Shown: positions 1 through 8,760 of the stretch, piece by piece
How the letters are laid out: each line of letters begins with the position of its first letter
Position numbering within the stretch: the first letter of the stretch is position 1
DNA from: Synechococcus sp. RS9909
GTDB lineage: Bacteria > Cyanobacteriota > Cyanobacteriia > PCC-6307 > Cyanobiaceae
DNA: 64,000 bases
NCBI RefSeq assembly: GCF_014279595.1
Contig: NZ_CP047943.1
Coordinates: 1,054,001 to 1,118,000 of the forward strand
Direction of reading: 5' to 3'
Notes under the pieces: model-generated
Databases searched by the model: none
What the model was told of the DNA's origin: nothing
The model's input: the letters and a program-made list of their open reading frames with translations, nothing else
Translations under genes and position numbers: made by a program

Positions 1-794
1 GGCCGGCGTGTCAGCGCAGGGGTGAGCTGCCAGCGGGATCCGATCAGATCTGTCGGTAGCTCAAATCCAGCTGATTGGATCAAGGATCCGGCGGCGGCGG
101 CTGCCCCGCCGTGGAGGCGGAGAAACGAGCGATCGAAAGCAGCCGCGAGGTTCAGAGCGCCATCCTCACGCCGAACAAGACCCACATATCCACCCGCACC
201 CACCGCCATGTGAATCACGTTTTCGGCATAAGCCTTCGCCCGCTCGGTAAGGACACAGCCAGCGCCAATCCGCGATGCACCGGTGTTGGTGTCCCGGCGA
301 TGGTCGGGGATGCAGTGATTCACCAGACCCGCGGCCACCAGAACCACCCTGGCTTGCACCACCTCTGACGCTCCACCGGGGATGGACAGGAGCCGGACGG
401 AGCGTGCGCTGGGTCCCGCCTCCTCCAGAAGAGCACGCGTTTGAAAGCGAACCGTCGCACCGGCCTGTGAGGCGGCCTCCATCAGAGCCTGATCGAAACG
501 CTCACGGGAGAGAACCCAGCCTCCGGGTAGAGACAGAAGCGCGGACTGACCCTTGAGGCCGATGTGCAGTCGCTCCAACGGAACGGCACCAGCCCGTTGC
601 ATCAGATCACCTTGATCGACAGCATCCAGAACCGCCTGAGCCTGGGCGTTGAAACAACAGCCACACACCTTCCAACGCGGAAAGGCACGCTGCTCCACCA
701 CAAGAACGCGCAATCCCCTTCGAGCGCAGTCGAGAGCGGCCAACCCACCGGCAACGCCAGCACCGATCACCACCACATCCCAGATCGTCGCCAT
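1..794 (-). CDS. FAD-dependent oxidoreductase (geranylgeranyl-reductase-like), 3' end off window
   Basis: The minus-strand frame is open from ATG at 794 to the left edge (about 264 codons), so the C-terminus is missing. The N-terminus is a Rossmann FAD-binding fold: DVVVIGAGVAGG near residues 6-17, then VLVVEQRAFPRWKVCG, typical of the geranylgeranyl reductase / aromatic-ring hydroxylase flavoproteins. The ATG overlaps the TGA of the upstream methyltransferase by one base, so the two are translationally coupled. Such pairs often sit beside type III polyketide synthases. None is visible here, but one could lie beyond the left edge. The substrate cannot be read from the sequence. Confidence 0.8.
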   Translation of the reverse strand, partial: MATIWDVVVIGAGVAGGLAALDCARRGLRVLVVEQRAFPRWKVCGCCFNAQAQAVLDAVDQGDLMQRAGAVPLERLHIGLKGQSALLSLPGGWVLSRERFDQALMEAASQAGATVRFQTRALLEEAGPSARSVRLLSIPGGASEVVQARVVLVAAGLVNHCIPDHRRDTNTGASRIGAGCVLTERAKAYAENVIHMAVGAGGYVGLVRREDGALNLAAAFDRSFLRLHGGAAAAAGSLIQSAGFELPTDLIGSRWQLTPALTRR

Positions 795-1528
795 CAGGAG
801 AACGGAGACCAGATCAAGCGCTGCCGCTCTGGCCAGAACGGCACAAGTTCAGCTGTTGTGAGGCCCGCTTCTGCCGCCAGACGTCGCAGCTCTGCTGGCG
901 TGAAAGCGGCCCGAACGGAAAGAGGGCCATCGGTGTGCACCACCCAGGATCGACTCAGTAGACGCGTTCCGCACCAGGCGAGCCCATAACCCAGTCTGCT
1001 GCGAATCAGATCATCCACTACCACAAGTCGCCGCGCCCTGGCCGCCATCACCCGCAACAGCGTCACCACATCAGCGTCGTCGAGATGGTGGGCAAACAAA
1101 GTGCAGAACACCACATCAACGCGCTCTGGTCCTGGATCCTCGAGTGCATCGGCAACAAAGAACTCAACCGCTGATCCCCTCCGGAGAGCGTTACTGCGCG
1201 CGATGCGGATCGCCTCTGGATTCAGGTCGCAGGCACGGATCGAGAGCTGCAAACCTCTCCGACGGGCCATCCAATCCAGGTCGATGGCCGTATCACCACC
1301 ACCACACGCCAGCTCCAGAACACTGAGTGGTGCCTGTGTCTCGCTTGAAGGCAGGCTGAGAAGCGCTGAGAACACGCCAGTAGAACTGCGGCTGAGCGCA
1401 TTGATCAGCCGCAGTCCCTGAAGTGCGCGATGGTGCTCAGCTGGATCCAAACCCGGCTGATCCATCACCTCAGGCTGCCGGTCGCGTCGCATCAAGGCCC
1501 GGCCCCAGCTCATTTCAGCCCCAGGCAT
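794..1528 (-). CDS. class I SAM-dependent methyltransferase
   Basis: The protein has about 244 residues if started at MPGAEMSWG; a start 15 bases later at MSWGRAL is equally possible, and the longer frame to 1621 reads like leader sequence. The SAM-binding motif I is VLELACGGGDTA, followed by the acidic loop ACDLNPEAI and motif FCTLFAHHLDD. The segment RQPEVMDQPGLDPAEHH followed by an 'ALQGLRLIN' helix is typical of methyltransferases found near polyketide or quinone-like pathways. It is coupled (TGATG overlap) to the following flavoprotein, suggesting the two modify the same small molecule. Substrate unknown. Confidence 0.8.
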   Translation of the reverse strand: MPGAEMSWGRALMRRDRQPEVMDQPGLDPAEHHRALQGLRLINALSRSSTGVFSALLSLPSSETQAPLSVLELACGGGDTAIDLDWMARRRGLQLSIRACDLNPEAIRIARSNALRRGSAVEFFVADALEDPGPERVDVVFCTLFAHHLDDADVVTLLRVMAARARRLVVVDDLIRSRLGYGLAWCGTRLLSRSWVVHTDGPLSVRAAFTPAELRRLAAEAGLTTAELVPFWPERQRLIWSPFS

Positions 1529-1712
1529 TGCTTCTAAGCTAACCCCGCCGACCTGACTTGACCTTGGCAAGGCGGGAACCAGCGGACGGAAGAACTCGAG
1601 ACCGCCTGCGGCGCAACGCATAACAAATGCAGCATCGACGCCGTGGCAAAAACGCCCAAAAAGGCCAGAGCAAGAAATAAAGTGTTACAGTCCAGTTCGT
1701 TGGAGTCTTCAT

Positions 1713-2684
1713 ATGTTCACGATCGAGAAAGCTCGGCAAATTTTTCCTGAGACGAGAACGGCTGATGCGGTTCCCGCTATCACAGCCCGTTACAAGCTCC
1801 TCAGCGCAGAAGATCAACTCGCTCTCATCTGGTTTGCCTATCTGGAAATGGGCCGAACCATCACGGTGGCAGCACCTGGAGCCGCACGGATGGCCCTGGC
1901 AAAACCAACCCTCGACGAAATCGAGGCGATGACTTTTGACGAGCAAACAAAAGTGATGTGTGATCTTGCCTCCAAGATCAACAGCCCGATTTCAAAGCGG
2001 TATGCCTATTGGTCAGTCAATGTGAAGCTCGGTTTCTGGTATGAGCTCGGCGAGCTCATGCGGCAAGGAAAAGTTGCCCCCATCCCCCAAGGATACAAAC
2101 TCTCCGCCAATGCTTCCTCCGTCTTGGAAGCTGTCAAAAAAGTTGAACAAGGCCAGCAGATTACATTGCTGCGCAATTTCGTGGTCGACATGGGCTTCGA
2201 TCCAAACATCGATGACGACAAAATCGTTGCTGAACCGATCGTCATTCCAACACCTGCAGAGGAACGTGAAACCATTACGATTCCTGGGGTGCTCAACCAA
2301 ACAGTCTTGAGCTACATGCAACTGCTCAATGCCAATGATTTTGATCAACTTATTGAGCTTTTTCTTGAGGATGGCGCCCTGCAACCTCCATTTCAAAGAC
2401 CAATTGTTGGTCGTGATGCCATTCTGAAATTTTTCAGGCGGGATTGCCAAAACCTTAAATTGATTCCTCGCGGCGGTTTTGGTGAGCCTGCAGAGGGTGG
2501 CTTCAATCAAATCAAAGTGACCGGGAAAGTCGAGACACCCTGGTTTGGACGTGAAGTCGGCATGAATGTTGCCTGGCGTTTTCTGCTTGATGAAAACAAT
2601 AAAATCTATTTTGTTGCGATTGATCTCTTGGCATCTCCAGATGAGCTTCTAAAGCTGGGTGCAGACAAACTCAGTGGCAAGTAA
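1713..2684 (+). CDS. ocp: orange carotenoid protein
   Basis: This 323-residue photoreceptor quenches phycobilisome excitation under strong blue light. Residues 1-160 are the helical, carotenoid-holding N-terminal domain (QLALIWFAYLEMG, KLGFWYELG). A linker at about 165-190 joins it to an NTF2-like C-terminal domain (NANDFDQLIELF, LQPPFQRPIVG, NVAWRFLL). The carotenoid-contacting aromatics are present: Tyr43 and Trp109 in the N-domain, Tyr201 and the Trp of VAWRF in the C-domain. The N-domain salt-bridge Arg is present (R154), but my alignment from memory puts Asp244 where Synechocystis OCP has Glu244. A ketolase gene and frp follow directly, which points to the FRP-regulated OCP1 group. Confidence 0.97.
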   Translation: MFTIEKARQIFPETRTADAVPAITARYKLLSAEDQLALIWFAYLEMGRTITVAAPGAARMALAKPTLDEIEAMTFDEQTKVMCDLASKINSPISKRYAYWSVNVKLGFWYELGELMRQGKVAPIPQGYKLSANASSVLEAVKKVEQGQQITLLRNFVVDMGFDPNIDDDKIVAEPIVIPTPAEERETITIPGVLNQTVLSYMQLLNANDFDQLIELFLEDGALQPPFQRPIVGRDAILKFFRRDCQNLKLIPRGGFGEPAEGGFNQIKVTGKVETPWFGREVGMNVAWRFLLDENNKIYFVAIDLLASPDELLKLGADKLSGK

Positions 2685-3411
2685 ATCGTTAGCTCATGAT
2701 TTTAAGGGGCTAAGCCTGGCGGCAATCATTTTAGGTGCTTGGCTTTGTTCCCTTGCCTTCGGTCTCGAGCTTGAGTTGGGATCTTATCACCCGGTTCTAA
2801 TTGCTCTCTTCGTAGCATTCAAGGCCTTTTTGCATACGGGTCTGTTCATTATTGCGCACGATTCGATGCACAACAGCCTGCTGGCTGGGAAGCCAGAGGC
2901 CAATCGAAGAATCGGAAGCCTCATGCTCTTTCTCTACGCCGGTCTTGAGTTTGATTTGTGCCAGCGTAATCACAAGCTTCATCACCAGTTTGCGGAAACA
3001 AAGAACGATCCCGATTTTTCACCAGACAACGGCGCCAGTATTGCCAGCTGGTACGTCCATTTTATTGGAAACTACATCCACCCCTCACAACTGATCAAGT
3101 TGATGATTGGCTGGTCGATGATCTATTGGCTTGCCAGCACGGTTAACGCGTCTCCATTTGATAATGTACTCACCTTTTGCGTGCTTCCACTTGTCTTGAG
3201 CTCTCTTCAGTTGTTCATTGTTGGCACCTGGTTGCCACATCGGCATGGCACCGATGCACCCAAAAGCCCAACACCGAGAAGCCTCTCTCTCAACCCAGTC
3301 GTGTCATTCGCGGCATGTTATCACTTTGGCTATCATCGTGAACATCACGAGTCTCCTGCCACTCCCTGGTTTGAGCTTCCGTGGCTTAATCTTGCCAACA
3401 AAGCAGCTTAA
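2659..3411 (+). CDS. crtW: beta-carotene 4-ketolase, CrtW type
   Basis: A membrane di-iron fatty-acid-desaturase-like enzyme that adds keto groups to beta-carotene, giving echinenone or canthaxanthin, the chromophores OCP needs. The three histidine clusters are visible: HDSMHN, HKLHHQF followed by NDPDF, and HREHHESP near the end. Several hydrophobic helices lie between them. The frame opens with GTG at 2659 inside the ocp 3' end. Another GTG at 2674 would shorten it by five residues; either way the gene overlaps ocp and is probably co-transcribed and coupled. The length of about 250 residues is normal for CrtW. Confidence 0.92.
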   Translation: MQTNSVASKSLAHDFKGLSLAAIILGAWLCSLAFGLELELGSYHPVLIALFVAFKAFLHTGLFIIAHDSMHNSLLAGKPEANRRIGSLMLFLYAGLEFDLCQRNHKLHHQFAETKNDPDFSPDNGASIASWYVHFIGNYIHPSQLIKLMIGWSMIYWLASTVNASPFDNVLTFCVLPLVLSSLQLFIVGTWLPHRHGTDAPKSPTPRSLSLNPVVSFAACYHFGYHREHHESPATPWFELPWLNLANKAA

Positions 3412-3444
3412 GTTCATTCAATCCTCTCGTTAACGCCAAATCTC

Positions 3445-3765
3445 ATGTCGGCAACTGACTGGTCACAAGATGAAATAGTCGTTGCTCGTCATGCTTTCGA
3501 GCGAGGCAATCAGAAATCAATCGAGGTTCTCATTGCATCTCTTCAGGAACAAGTCAATTCGCTGAACACAGCAGAGTCAATCTGGAAACTTCATGATTTT
3601 CTCAGCACAGAGCGTTTTGATTATGAAGGCAGATCCGAATTTGATGACGCTAAAATCCTGTTCATCCTGGCCGACATGGTGAAGCGCAAATTAATTTCAA
3701 GGCAAGACCTTGTTGGCTTAAGCGACAAAAAAATAAGCAAAATTAAAGCCATGGCGATGTTTTGA
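3445..3765 (+). CDS. frp: fluorescence recovery protein
   Basis: This 106-residue helical protein binds photoactivated OCP and speeds its return to the orange form, ending energy quenching. The conserved patch SIWKLHDFLSTERFDYEGR contains the Trp, His, Asp and Arg that correspond to the functional Trp50/His53/Asp54/Arg60 of Synechocystis FRP. It begins 33 bases after the ketolase stop, in the order ocp-crtW-frp seen in many Synechococcus. The presence of frp predicts that the neighbouring OCP depends on FRP for recovery. Confidence 0.93.
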   Translation: MSATDWSQDEIVVARHAFERGNQKSIEVLIASLQEQVNSLNTAESIWKLHDFLSTERFDYEGRSEFDDAKILFILADMVKRKLISRQDLVGLSDKKISKIKAMAMF

Positions 3766-3836
3766 AACCTGGGGTCAGTGCACGATTTCCCGCGGCAGCG
3801 CTGCTGACGCCCGTAGCAGCCCCCAACCCGCGACGA

Positions 3837-3855
3837 CTTTTAAGTAAATTTTAAA
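3837..3855 (+). promoter_or_regulatory. candidate Pho box upstream of the SphX-like gene
   Basis: Read on the reverse strand the site is TTTAAAAT-TTA-CTTAAAAG, two YTTAA-type octamers 11 bases apart. This is the layout of the cyanobacterial PhoB (SphR) box, though the match to the CTTAACCT consensus is loose. It lies about 50 bases before the SphX-like ATG. A weak GCTGCT/AGCAGC hairpin at 3800-3820 may end the frp transcript; it has no T tract. Confidence 0.35.
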
Positions 3856-3906
3856 CATCAATCACAGTTGATCGGACTAGCTTGCAAGAGTCAGCTCCCG
3901 AACCCC

Positions 3907-4950
3907 ATGGGTGTCAAGCATTCAGGCTGCCGCTCTCTATGGCTTGCCGTGCCCGCTCTCGCAGTCGTCGTAGCAGCCTGCACCGCCAAAGCGCCAACAA
4001 CAGACACGATTCGGATCAGCGGTTCCAGCACAGTGTTTCCCGTGATCGAACGAGCCATCACGGCCTACCGCAAGACCAGAAACGGTAAGGATGTGAAGCT
4101 GGTGCTGAACGAAGTCGGAACAACCGGTGGCATCCGTGAGTTCTGCGCCGGCAAGATCCCGATCGCCAATGCCTCACGGCCGATCAACAGCAGTGAGTTG
4201 GCAACCTGCGCAGACAACGGAGTCACGTTTATCGAACTGCCGTTGGCCTTCGATGCCCTCAGCGTGGTGGTGAACAGCGACAATGACTGGGCCAAGAGTA
4301 TCAGCACCAAAGAACTGGCACGCACATGGGGAAAACAAGCGGAAGGGAAGGTCACGACCTGGCGTGATATCAACCTGGATTGGCCTGATCGGCCATTGAA
4401 GCTGTGTGTACCTGGCACAGACTCCGGAACCTATGACTATTTCAATGAAGCGATTAATGGTAACAAAACAGACGCCAGGTCGGATGTACAAAGCAGCGAA
4501 GACGATAATGTGCTCGTGGAATGTGTTGCCAGCAATCCAGATGCCATGGCCTATTTTGGCTTTGCTTACTATCAAGCAAATAGACAGAAACTCAAGGCCC
4601 TCTCGATTATCGGAACAGAGGGAGAGTCTGTCCCCCCATCGGTAGAAACGGTACAGGACGGAACCTATAAGCCGCTGTCCAGGCCGCTGTTTATCTATGT
4701 GAACGATCAGCAGATGCGAAACAACAACGAGATTCGCAGATTTGTGGAGTACACGTTAAGCAATGGCCTGCGTTTCGTCGATGAAGCCGGCTATATTCCT
4801 CTCCCTGCAGACACCTATCGGATTGTCGAATCAAAACTCCATCGCCATATTCTCGGCACATCATTTGGTGGCGAACTGCCAGTGGGAGTCAGCTTCAGTG
4901 ATTCTCTGAGAAGAAGTTTTGAGGAAACACGTAAACCTGAATTCCGCTGA
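3907..4950 (+). CDS. SphX/PstS-family phosphate-binding lipoprotein
   Basis: This periplasmic phosphate-binding protein delivers phosphate to an ABC importer or acts as a phosphate store or sensor. The ATG at 3907 gives a clean lipoprotein signal ending in VVAAC; an upstream TTG at 3868 adds 13 unlikely residues. The mature part shows RISGSSTVFPVIE (phosphate loop), EVGTTGGIREFC, ANASRPI and PGTDSGTYDYF, the PstS/SphX pattern. No pstCAB genes are nearby. It runs toward arsJ, whose stop lies only 20 bases away on the other strand. A possible Pho box lies upstream, so induction by phosphate starvation is likely. Confidence 0.9.
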   Translation: MGVKHSGCRSLWLAVPALAVVVAACTAKAPTTDTIRISGSSTVFPVIERAITAYRKTRNGKDVKLVLNEVGTTGGIREFCAGKIPIANASRPINSSELATCADNGVTFIELPLAFDALSVVVNSDNDWAKSISTKELARTWGKQAEGKVTTWRDINLDWPDRPLKLCVPGTDSGTYDYFNEAINGNKTDARSDVQSSEDDNVLVECVASNPDAMAYFGFAYYQANRQKLKALSIIGTEGESVPPSVETVQDGTYKPLSRPLFIYVNDQQMRNNNEIRRFVEYTLSNGLRFVDEAGYIPLPADTYRIVESKLHRHILGTSFGGELPVGVSFSDSLRRSFEETRKPEFR

Positions 4951-4969
4951 ATAACACCGTCGATCCAAC

Positions 4970-6223
4970 TCAAACGGCTGCACTCAAATGTCTCGGCGGC
5001 AGTGGAAGTTTCGTGCTTGCCATAAAGGCCAGAGCCACCAAAACCGCAGAGGCCCACAAACAGGCTTCGATCCCACCTATCAAGAAAAGTGCACCGGAAA
5101 GTAGAGTTCCGAGAAGACGACCCGCCGCATTAGCCATGTAGTAAAAGCCAACGTTGAGGCTAACATCCTCGGCTTCGGTATAAGAGAGGATCATGTAGCT
5201 GTGAATGGACGAATTCATCGCGAAAACAACCCCGAAAGCAGCGAGACCGACAACGACCGCGACACCAGGATGAGCAACATTCCGCCAAAGAGCGATCGAG
5301 ATCAAAGCGGGAATGGCAGTGAGCACCGCAGCCCAGAACTGAACCGCTGACGGTCCAGGCGGCTGGGTCCGACCCCAGGCTCGGCGCAGGCTGGGAGCGG
5401 AGCCCTGCACGATCCCGTAGCCGATCACCCAAAGGCCCATGAAGCCGCCCACCTCCCAGAATTTCCAGCCAAGGGCCTGATCCAGAAACACCGGCAAAGC
5501 CACCACAAACCAGACATCGCGGGCCCCGAACAGGAAGAAGCGGGCGAGGGAGAGCACATTGATGCCCTCGCTCTTCGAGAACAGCGACTTGAAGGCGGGC
5601 TTCGTCTTCATCCTGCCGATGTCGCGGGGCAACAGCATGGTCACCAGAAAAAACACAGCCAGCCAGGCCGCCATCACCACCACCGCCTTGTTGAAGCCCA
5701 CGGTGGTGAGCAGCACACCACCCACGAAAAAGCCCAGGCCCTTGAGAGCATTCTTAGCGCCGGTGAGGATGGCCACCCAGCGAAACAACTGGGTCTCGCC
5801 CCGGGCCTGGTCGTCCGGGGTTTCCGGCACCACCACCCGGATCGCGCTCTTGGCGCTCATTTTCTCGAGATCCTTCGCGATGCCGCTGAGGGCCTGACAG
5901 GCCATCACCCAGACCACAGACAGCAGCTTCGGCCAGGTTTCAGCCACCGGCACCAGCAGCAACAGGGCGACAATCTGCATCAAGGTGCCCACCCAGAGGG
6001 TGAGCTTCAGACCGAAGCGGGCACCCAGCCAGCCGCCGTAAAGATTGGTGAGAATTCCGAAGAACTCATAGAAGATGAACAGGAAGGCAATCTCGAGAGT
6101 GCTGTAACCGAGCTGTAGGAAGTGGAACACCACCAGCATGCGCAGCGCTCCATCGGTGATTGTGAACGACCAGTTGTTGGCCGTCACGATGGCGTACTGC
6201 TGAATCGGCGAGAGGTTGCGCAT
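4970..6223 (-). CDS. arsJ: ArsJ-type MFS exporter of 1-arseno-3-phosphoglycerate
   Basis: A 417-residue major facilitator protein with about 12 hydrophobic helices. The chosen start is [18 protein letters not shown]; longer frames simply read through the GAPDH gene. Its ATG shares one base with the upstream GAPDH stop, so the pair is coupled. ArsJ plus a dedicated GAPDH is an established arsenate-resistance route: the dehydrogenase joins arsenate to glyceraldehyde 3-phosphate and ArsJ exports the unstable product (Rosen and colleagues). Early motifs ITDGALRMLVVFHFLQLGYS and FGILTNLYGGWLGARFGLK fit ArsJ. The match rests on family pattern plus gene context. Confidence 0.88.
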   Translation of the reverse strand: MRNLSPIQQYAIVTANNWSFTITDGALRMLVVFHFLQLGYSTLEIAFLFIFYEFFGILTNLYGGWLGARFGLKLTLWVGTLMQIVALLLLVPVAETWPKLLSVVWVMACQALSGIAKDLEKMSAKSAIRVVVPETPDDQARGETQLFRWVAILTGAKNALKGLGFFVGGVLLTTVGFNKAVVVMAAWLAVFFLVTMLLPRDIGRMKTKPAFKSLFSKSEGINVLSLARFFLFGARDVWFVVALPVFLDQALGWKFWEVGGFMGLWVIGYGIVQGSAPSLRRAWGRTQPPGPSAVQFWAAVLTAIPALISIALWRNVAHPGVAVVVGLAAFGVVFAMNSSIHSYMILSYTEAEDVSLNVGFYYMANAAGRLLGTLLSGALFLIGGIEACLWASAVLVALAFMASTKLPLPPRHLSAAV

Positions 6224-7248
6224 CAGCGGGCCTCCAGGGCGGCAACATGACAGGCCAGATCCGCCATGCGGCAGCTGTAGCCCCATTCGTTGTCGTACCA
6301 CGCGAACAGCTTGAGCTGGTTGCCATCCACCACCATCGTGGAGGGGGCATCGATGATCGAACTGCGGCTGTCGTTGGTGTAATCGCACGACACCAGGGGG
6401 CGCTCCTCGTAGCCGAGGATTCCCTTGAGCGGCCCTTCAGCGGCGGCCTGGAGGGCGCCATTCACCTCCGCCACGGTCACATCGCGCTGGAGTTCGAATA
6501 CGGCGTCCGTGAGCGAGCCGTTGAGCAGGGGAACCCGCACCGCGTGGCCATTCAGCTTGCCCTGGAGTTCGGGGAAGATCATGGCGATCGCTTTCGCCGA
6601 ACCGGTGGTGGTGGGGATCAGGGAGGTGAGACCGGAGCGGGCGCGGCGCCAATCGCTTTTAAACGCATCGATCGGCACCTGGGTGTTGGTGATGTCGTGA
6701 ATCGTGGTGATCATGCCGTGCACAATCCCGAACTGCTCCTGCACCACCTTCACCATCGGCGCCAGGCAGTTGGTGGTGCAGGAGGCAGCCGTGACCAGGC
6801 GATGGCGGGCCGGGTCGTAGAGCTGTTGATTGATGCCGAACACGATATTGAGCGCTTCAGCGCCGGCCACGACGCCCTTGACCGGACAGGCCACAACCAC
6901 CCGTTTCAATCCAACGCTTTCGAAATAGGGCGCAAGCGTTTCGGGGGTCTTGATCTTGCCGCTGCACTCCAGCACCATCTCCACCCCCTGCTCCCGCCAG
7001 GGCACCGCGGTGATGGCGCGCTCCTGCGACCAGCCCACCGCTTGCCCATCCACGCTGAAACCGGAGGCTTCGGCGTTGAGGCTGCGATCCCAGCGGCCAT
7101 GCACGGAGTCAAACTCGAGCAGATGGGCGGCGATTGCGGCGTCTCCGGCGGGGTCATTGATCTGAACGATCTCGATACCGGGGCGACCCCACAGGGCCCG
7201 GAACACCAGCCGACCGATGCGGCCGAAGCCGTTGATGCCCACTCTCAT
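6223..7248 (-). CDS. ArsJ-associated glyceraldehyde-3-phosphate dehydrogenase
   Basis: A 341-residue GAPDH beginning [14 protein letters not shown] (NAD-binding). The catalytic cysteine is in [13 protein letters not shown] and the family ending [12 protein letters not shown] is present. It lies in one operon with arsJ and diverges from arsR, so its job here is probably arsenate detoxification: forming 1-arseno-3-phosphoglycerate rather than, or besides, normal glycolysis. The ATG at 7248 is preferred over a longer frame that adds eight residues without homology. An ArsR-type palindrome lies 30 bases upstream, suggesting induction by arsenic. Confidence 0.93.
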   Translation of the reverse strand: MRVGINGFGRIGRLVFRALWGRPGIEIVQINDPAGDAAIAAHLLEFDSVHGRWDRSLNAEASGFSVDGQAVGWSQERAITAVPWREQGVEMVLECSGKIKTPETLAPYFESVGLKRVVVACPVKGVVAGAEALNIVFGINQQLYDPARHRLVTAASCTTNCLAPMVKVVQEQFGIVHGMITTIHDITNTQVPIDAFKSDWRRARSGLTSLIPTTTGSAKAIAMIFPELQGKLNGHAVRVPLLNGSLTDAVFELQRDVTVAEVNGALQAAAEGPLKGILGYEERPLVSCDYTNDSRSSIIDAPSTMVVDGNQLKLFAWYDNEWGYSCRMADLACHVAALEAR

Positions 7249-7277
7249 AGCCGATGCAGCAACTGCACCCACTATCC

Positions 7278-7293
7278 ATCAAGACGAGTTGAT
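7278..7293. promoter_or_regulatory. candidate ArsR operator
   Basis: ATCAA-N6-TTGAT is a perfect inverted repeat in the divergent gap between the arsenate GAPDH/arsJ pair and arsR/acr3. ArsR/SmtB-family repressors bind such short AT-rich dyads. A second weaker dyad, CAAT-N8-ATTG, lies at 7363-7378 close to the arsR start. A single site in the gap could control both directions. Confidence 0.55.
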
Positions 7294-7388
7294 ATGTTTT
7301 ATGGCGCGGTTAAGGGGCGGCGCATCAGTGGGTTGCTGCGGCTCCAGCGACAGCAATCGCAGCAATTAGATTTGATTGAACTGCCGAG

Positions 7389-7727
7389 ATGCCCGTGTCC
7401 CTCGCCCCAGCGCCCCCGCCTCCGGCACTGGATCCGGACCAGGCCCGAGCGCTGCTCAAAGCCCTGGCTGATCCGATCCGCCTCCAGGTGATCGAAGCCC
7501 TTGGTGACGGGGAACGCTGCGTCTGTGATCTCACCGAGCAACTGGGTCTGGCCCAGTCGAAACTCTCCTTTCATCTCAGGGTCCTGAAGGAAGCGGGGCT
7601 GCTGGTCGACCGTCAGAGCGGCCGTTGGGTGTACTACCGCTTGCGAACGGAATCGATTGAGCAGCTGCGTGGCTGGCTGCAGGGCCTTGCTGCCCACTCC
7701 GCAACTCCTGCCAAACCCTGTCGCTGA
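7389..7727 (+). CDS. arsR: ArsR-family arsenic-responsive repressor
   Basis: This 112-residue winged-helix repressor has the metalloid-binding pair in [12 protein letters not shown], the place where ArsR proteins bind As(III). The recognition helix follows ([19 protein letters not shown]), then the wing [11 protein letters not shown]. It is read divergently from the GAPDH/arsJ pair and four bases ahead of acr3. It probably represses both transcripts through the 7278-7293 palindrome until arsenite binds. An Ala/Pro-rich N-terminal extension of about 15 residues is unremarkable. Confidence 0.93.
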   Translation: MPVSLAPAPPPPALDPDQARALLKALADPIRLQVIEALGDGERCVCDLTEQLGLAQSKLSFHLRVLKEAGLLVDRQSGRWVYYRLRTESIEQLRGWLQGLAAHSATPAKPCR

Positions 7728-7731
7728 GGCC

Positions 7732-8760
7732 ATGAGCATCTTCGAGCGTTTCCTCAGCCTGTGGGTGGCCCTCGCCATTGCGGCAGGCGTGGCTCTGGGG
7801 GCCCTGTTTCCCCAGATTGCTGAGGACGTGGCCACTCTGGATGTGGCCCGGATCAATCTGCCGATCGCCCTGCTGATCTGGGGGATGATCTACCCGATGA
7901 TGCTGGCGGTGGATTTCGGCTCCATCGGGGCCCTGCGGCGTCAGCCCAAGGGGTTGGTCGTCACCGTGGTGGTGAACTGGCTGATCAAGCCGCTCACGAT
8001 GACGGCCATCGCCTGGCTGTTCATCCGCGGCCTCTTCGCCGCCTGGATTCCGGCGGCGATGGCCGATGAATACATCGCCGGCATGATTCTGCTGGGGGTG
8101 GCGCCGTGCACGGCCATGGTGTTTGTGTGGAGCCGCCTCTGTGCCGGCGATGCCAATTACACGTTGGTTCAGGTCGCGATCAACGATCTGATCCTGGTGT
8201 TTGCTTTCGCGCCGCTCGCCGCGTTCCTGCTTGGCGTGAGCCAGGTGTTGGTGCCGTGGGACACCCTGCTCACGGCGGTGGGGCTGTTTGTGGTGGTGCC
8301 TCTGCTGGCGGGGTGGTTCACGCGGCTGCTGTTGCGATCACCGGGGCGGATCGAGCGGTTGGAGCAGCGGCTCAAACCCCTGGCGATCGTGAGCCTGATT
8401 GCCACCGTGCTGGTGCTGTTCATGGTGCAGGCGAAGGCGATTCTCGCCAATCCCCTGGCGATTGTGTTGATCGCCATCCCTCTGATTGTGCAGACCTATC
8501 TCATCTTTTGGATCAGTGCGCAATGGATGCGCCGCTGGGGGCAACCCAGGGCGATTGCGGCGCCTGGAGCGATGATCGGCGCCTCGAATTTCTTTGAGCT
8601 CGCTGTGGCTGTTGCCATCAGCCTGTTTGGACTCAACTCCGGTGCAGCCCTGGCCACCGTGGTGGGCGTGCTTGTGGAAGTTCCCGTGATGCTCTCCCTG
8701 GTGGCCATTGCCAATCGCAATCAACGCTTGTTCCCGGATCAAGCGGCTGCATTGCGCTGA
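7732..8760 (+). CDS. arsB: Acr3-family arsenite efflux transporter
   Basis: A 342-residue protein with about ten membrane helices, of the Acr3 (ArsB) bile-acid/arsenite permease family. It exports As(III) using the proton gradient. The signature [19 protein letters not shown] contains the conserved functional cysteine. The ATG at 7732 follows a GAGG Shine-Dalgarno and lies just after the arsR stop, so the two form an operon. Its last 22 bases overlap the end of the convergent oxidoreductase gene. Confidence 0.93.
   Translation: MSIFERFLSLWVALAIAAGVALGALFPQIAEDVATLDVARINLPIALLIWGMIYPMMLAVDFGSIGALRRQPKGLVVTVVVNWLIKPLTMTAIAWLFIRGLFAAWIPAAMADEYIAGMILLGVAPCTAMVFVWSRLCAGDANYTLVQVAINDLILVFAFAPLAAFLLGVSQVLVPWDTLLTAVGLFVVVPLLAGWFTRLLLRSPGRIERLEQRLKPLAIVSLIATVLVLFMVQAKAILANPLAIVLIAIPLIVQTYLIFWISAQWMRRWGQPRAIAAPGAMIGASNFFELAVAVAISLFGLNSGAALATVVGVLVEVPVMLSLVAIANRNQRLFPDQAAALR

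Noticed and set aside
6247-7491. Long plus-strand open frame of 414 codons
   Set aside because: It is the antisense of the GAPDH gene, His/Gly-rich without any family motif; GC-rich codon bias keeps it open.
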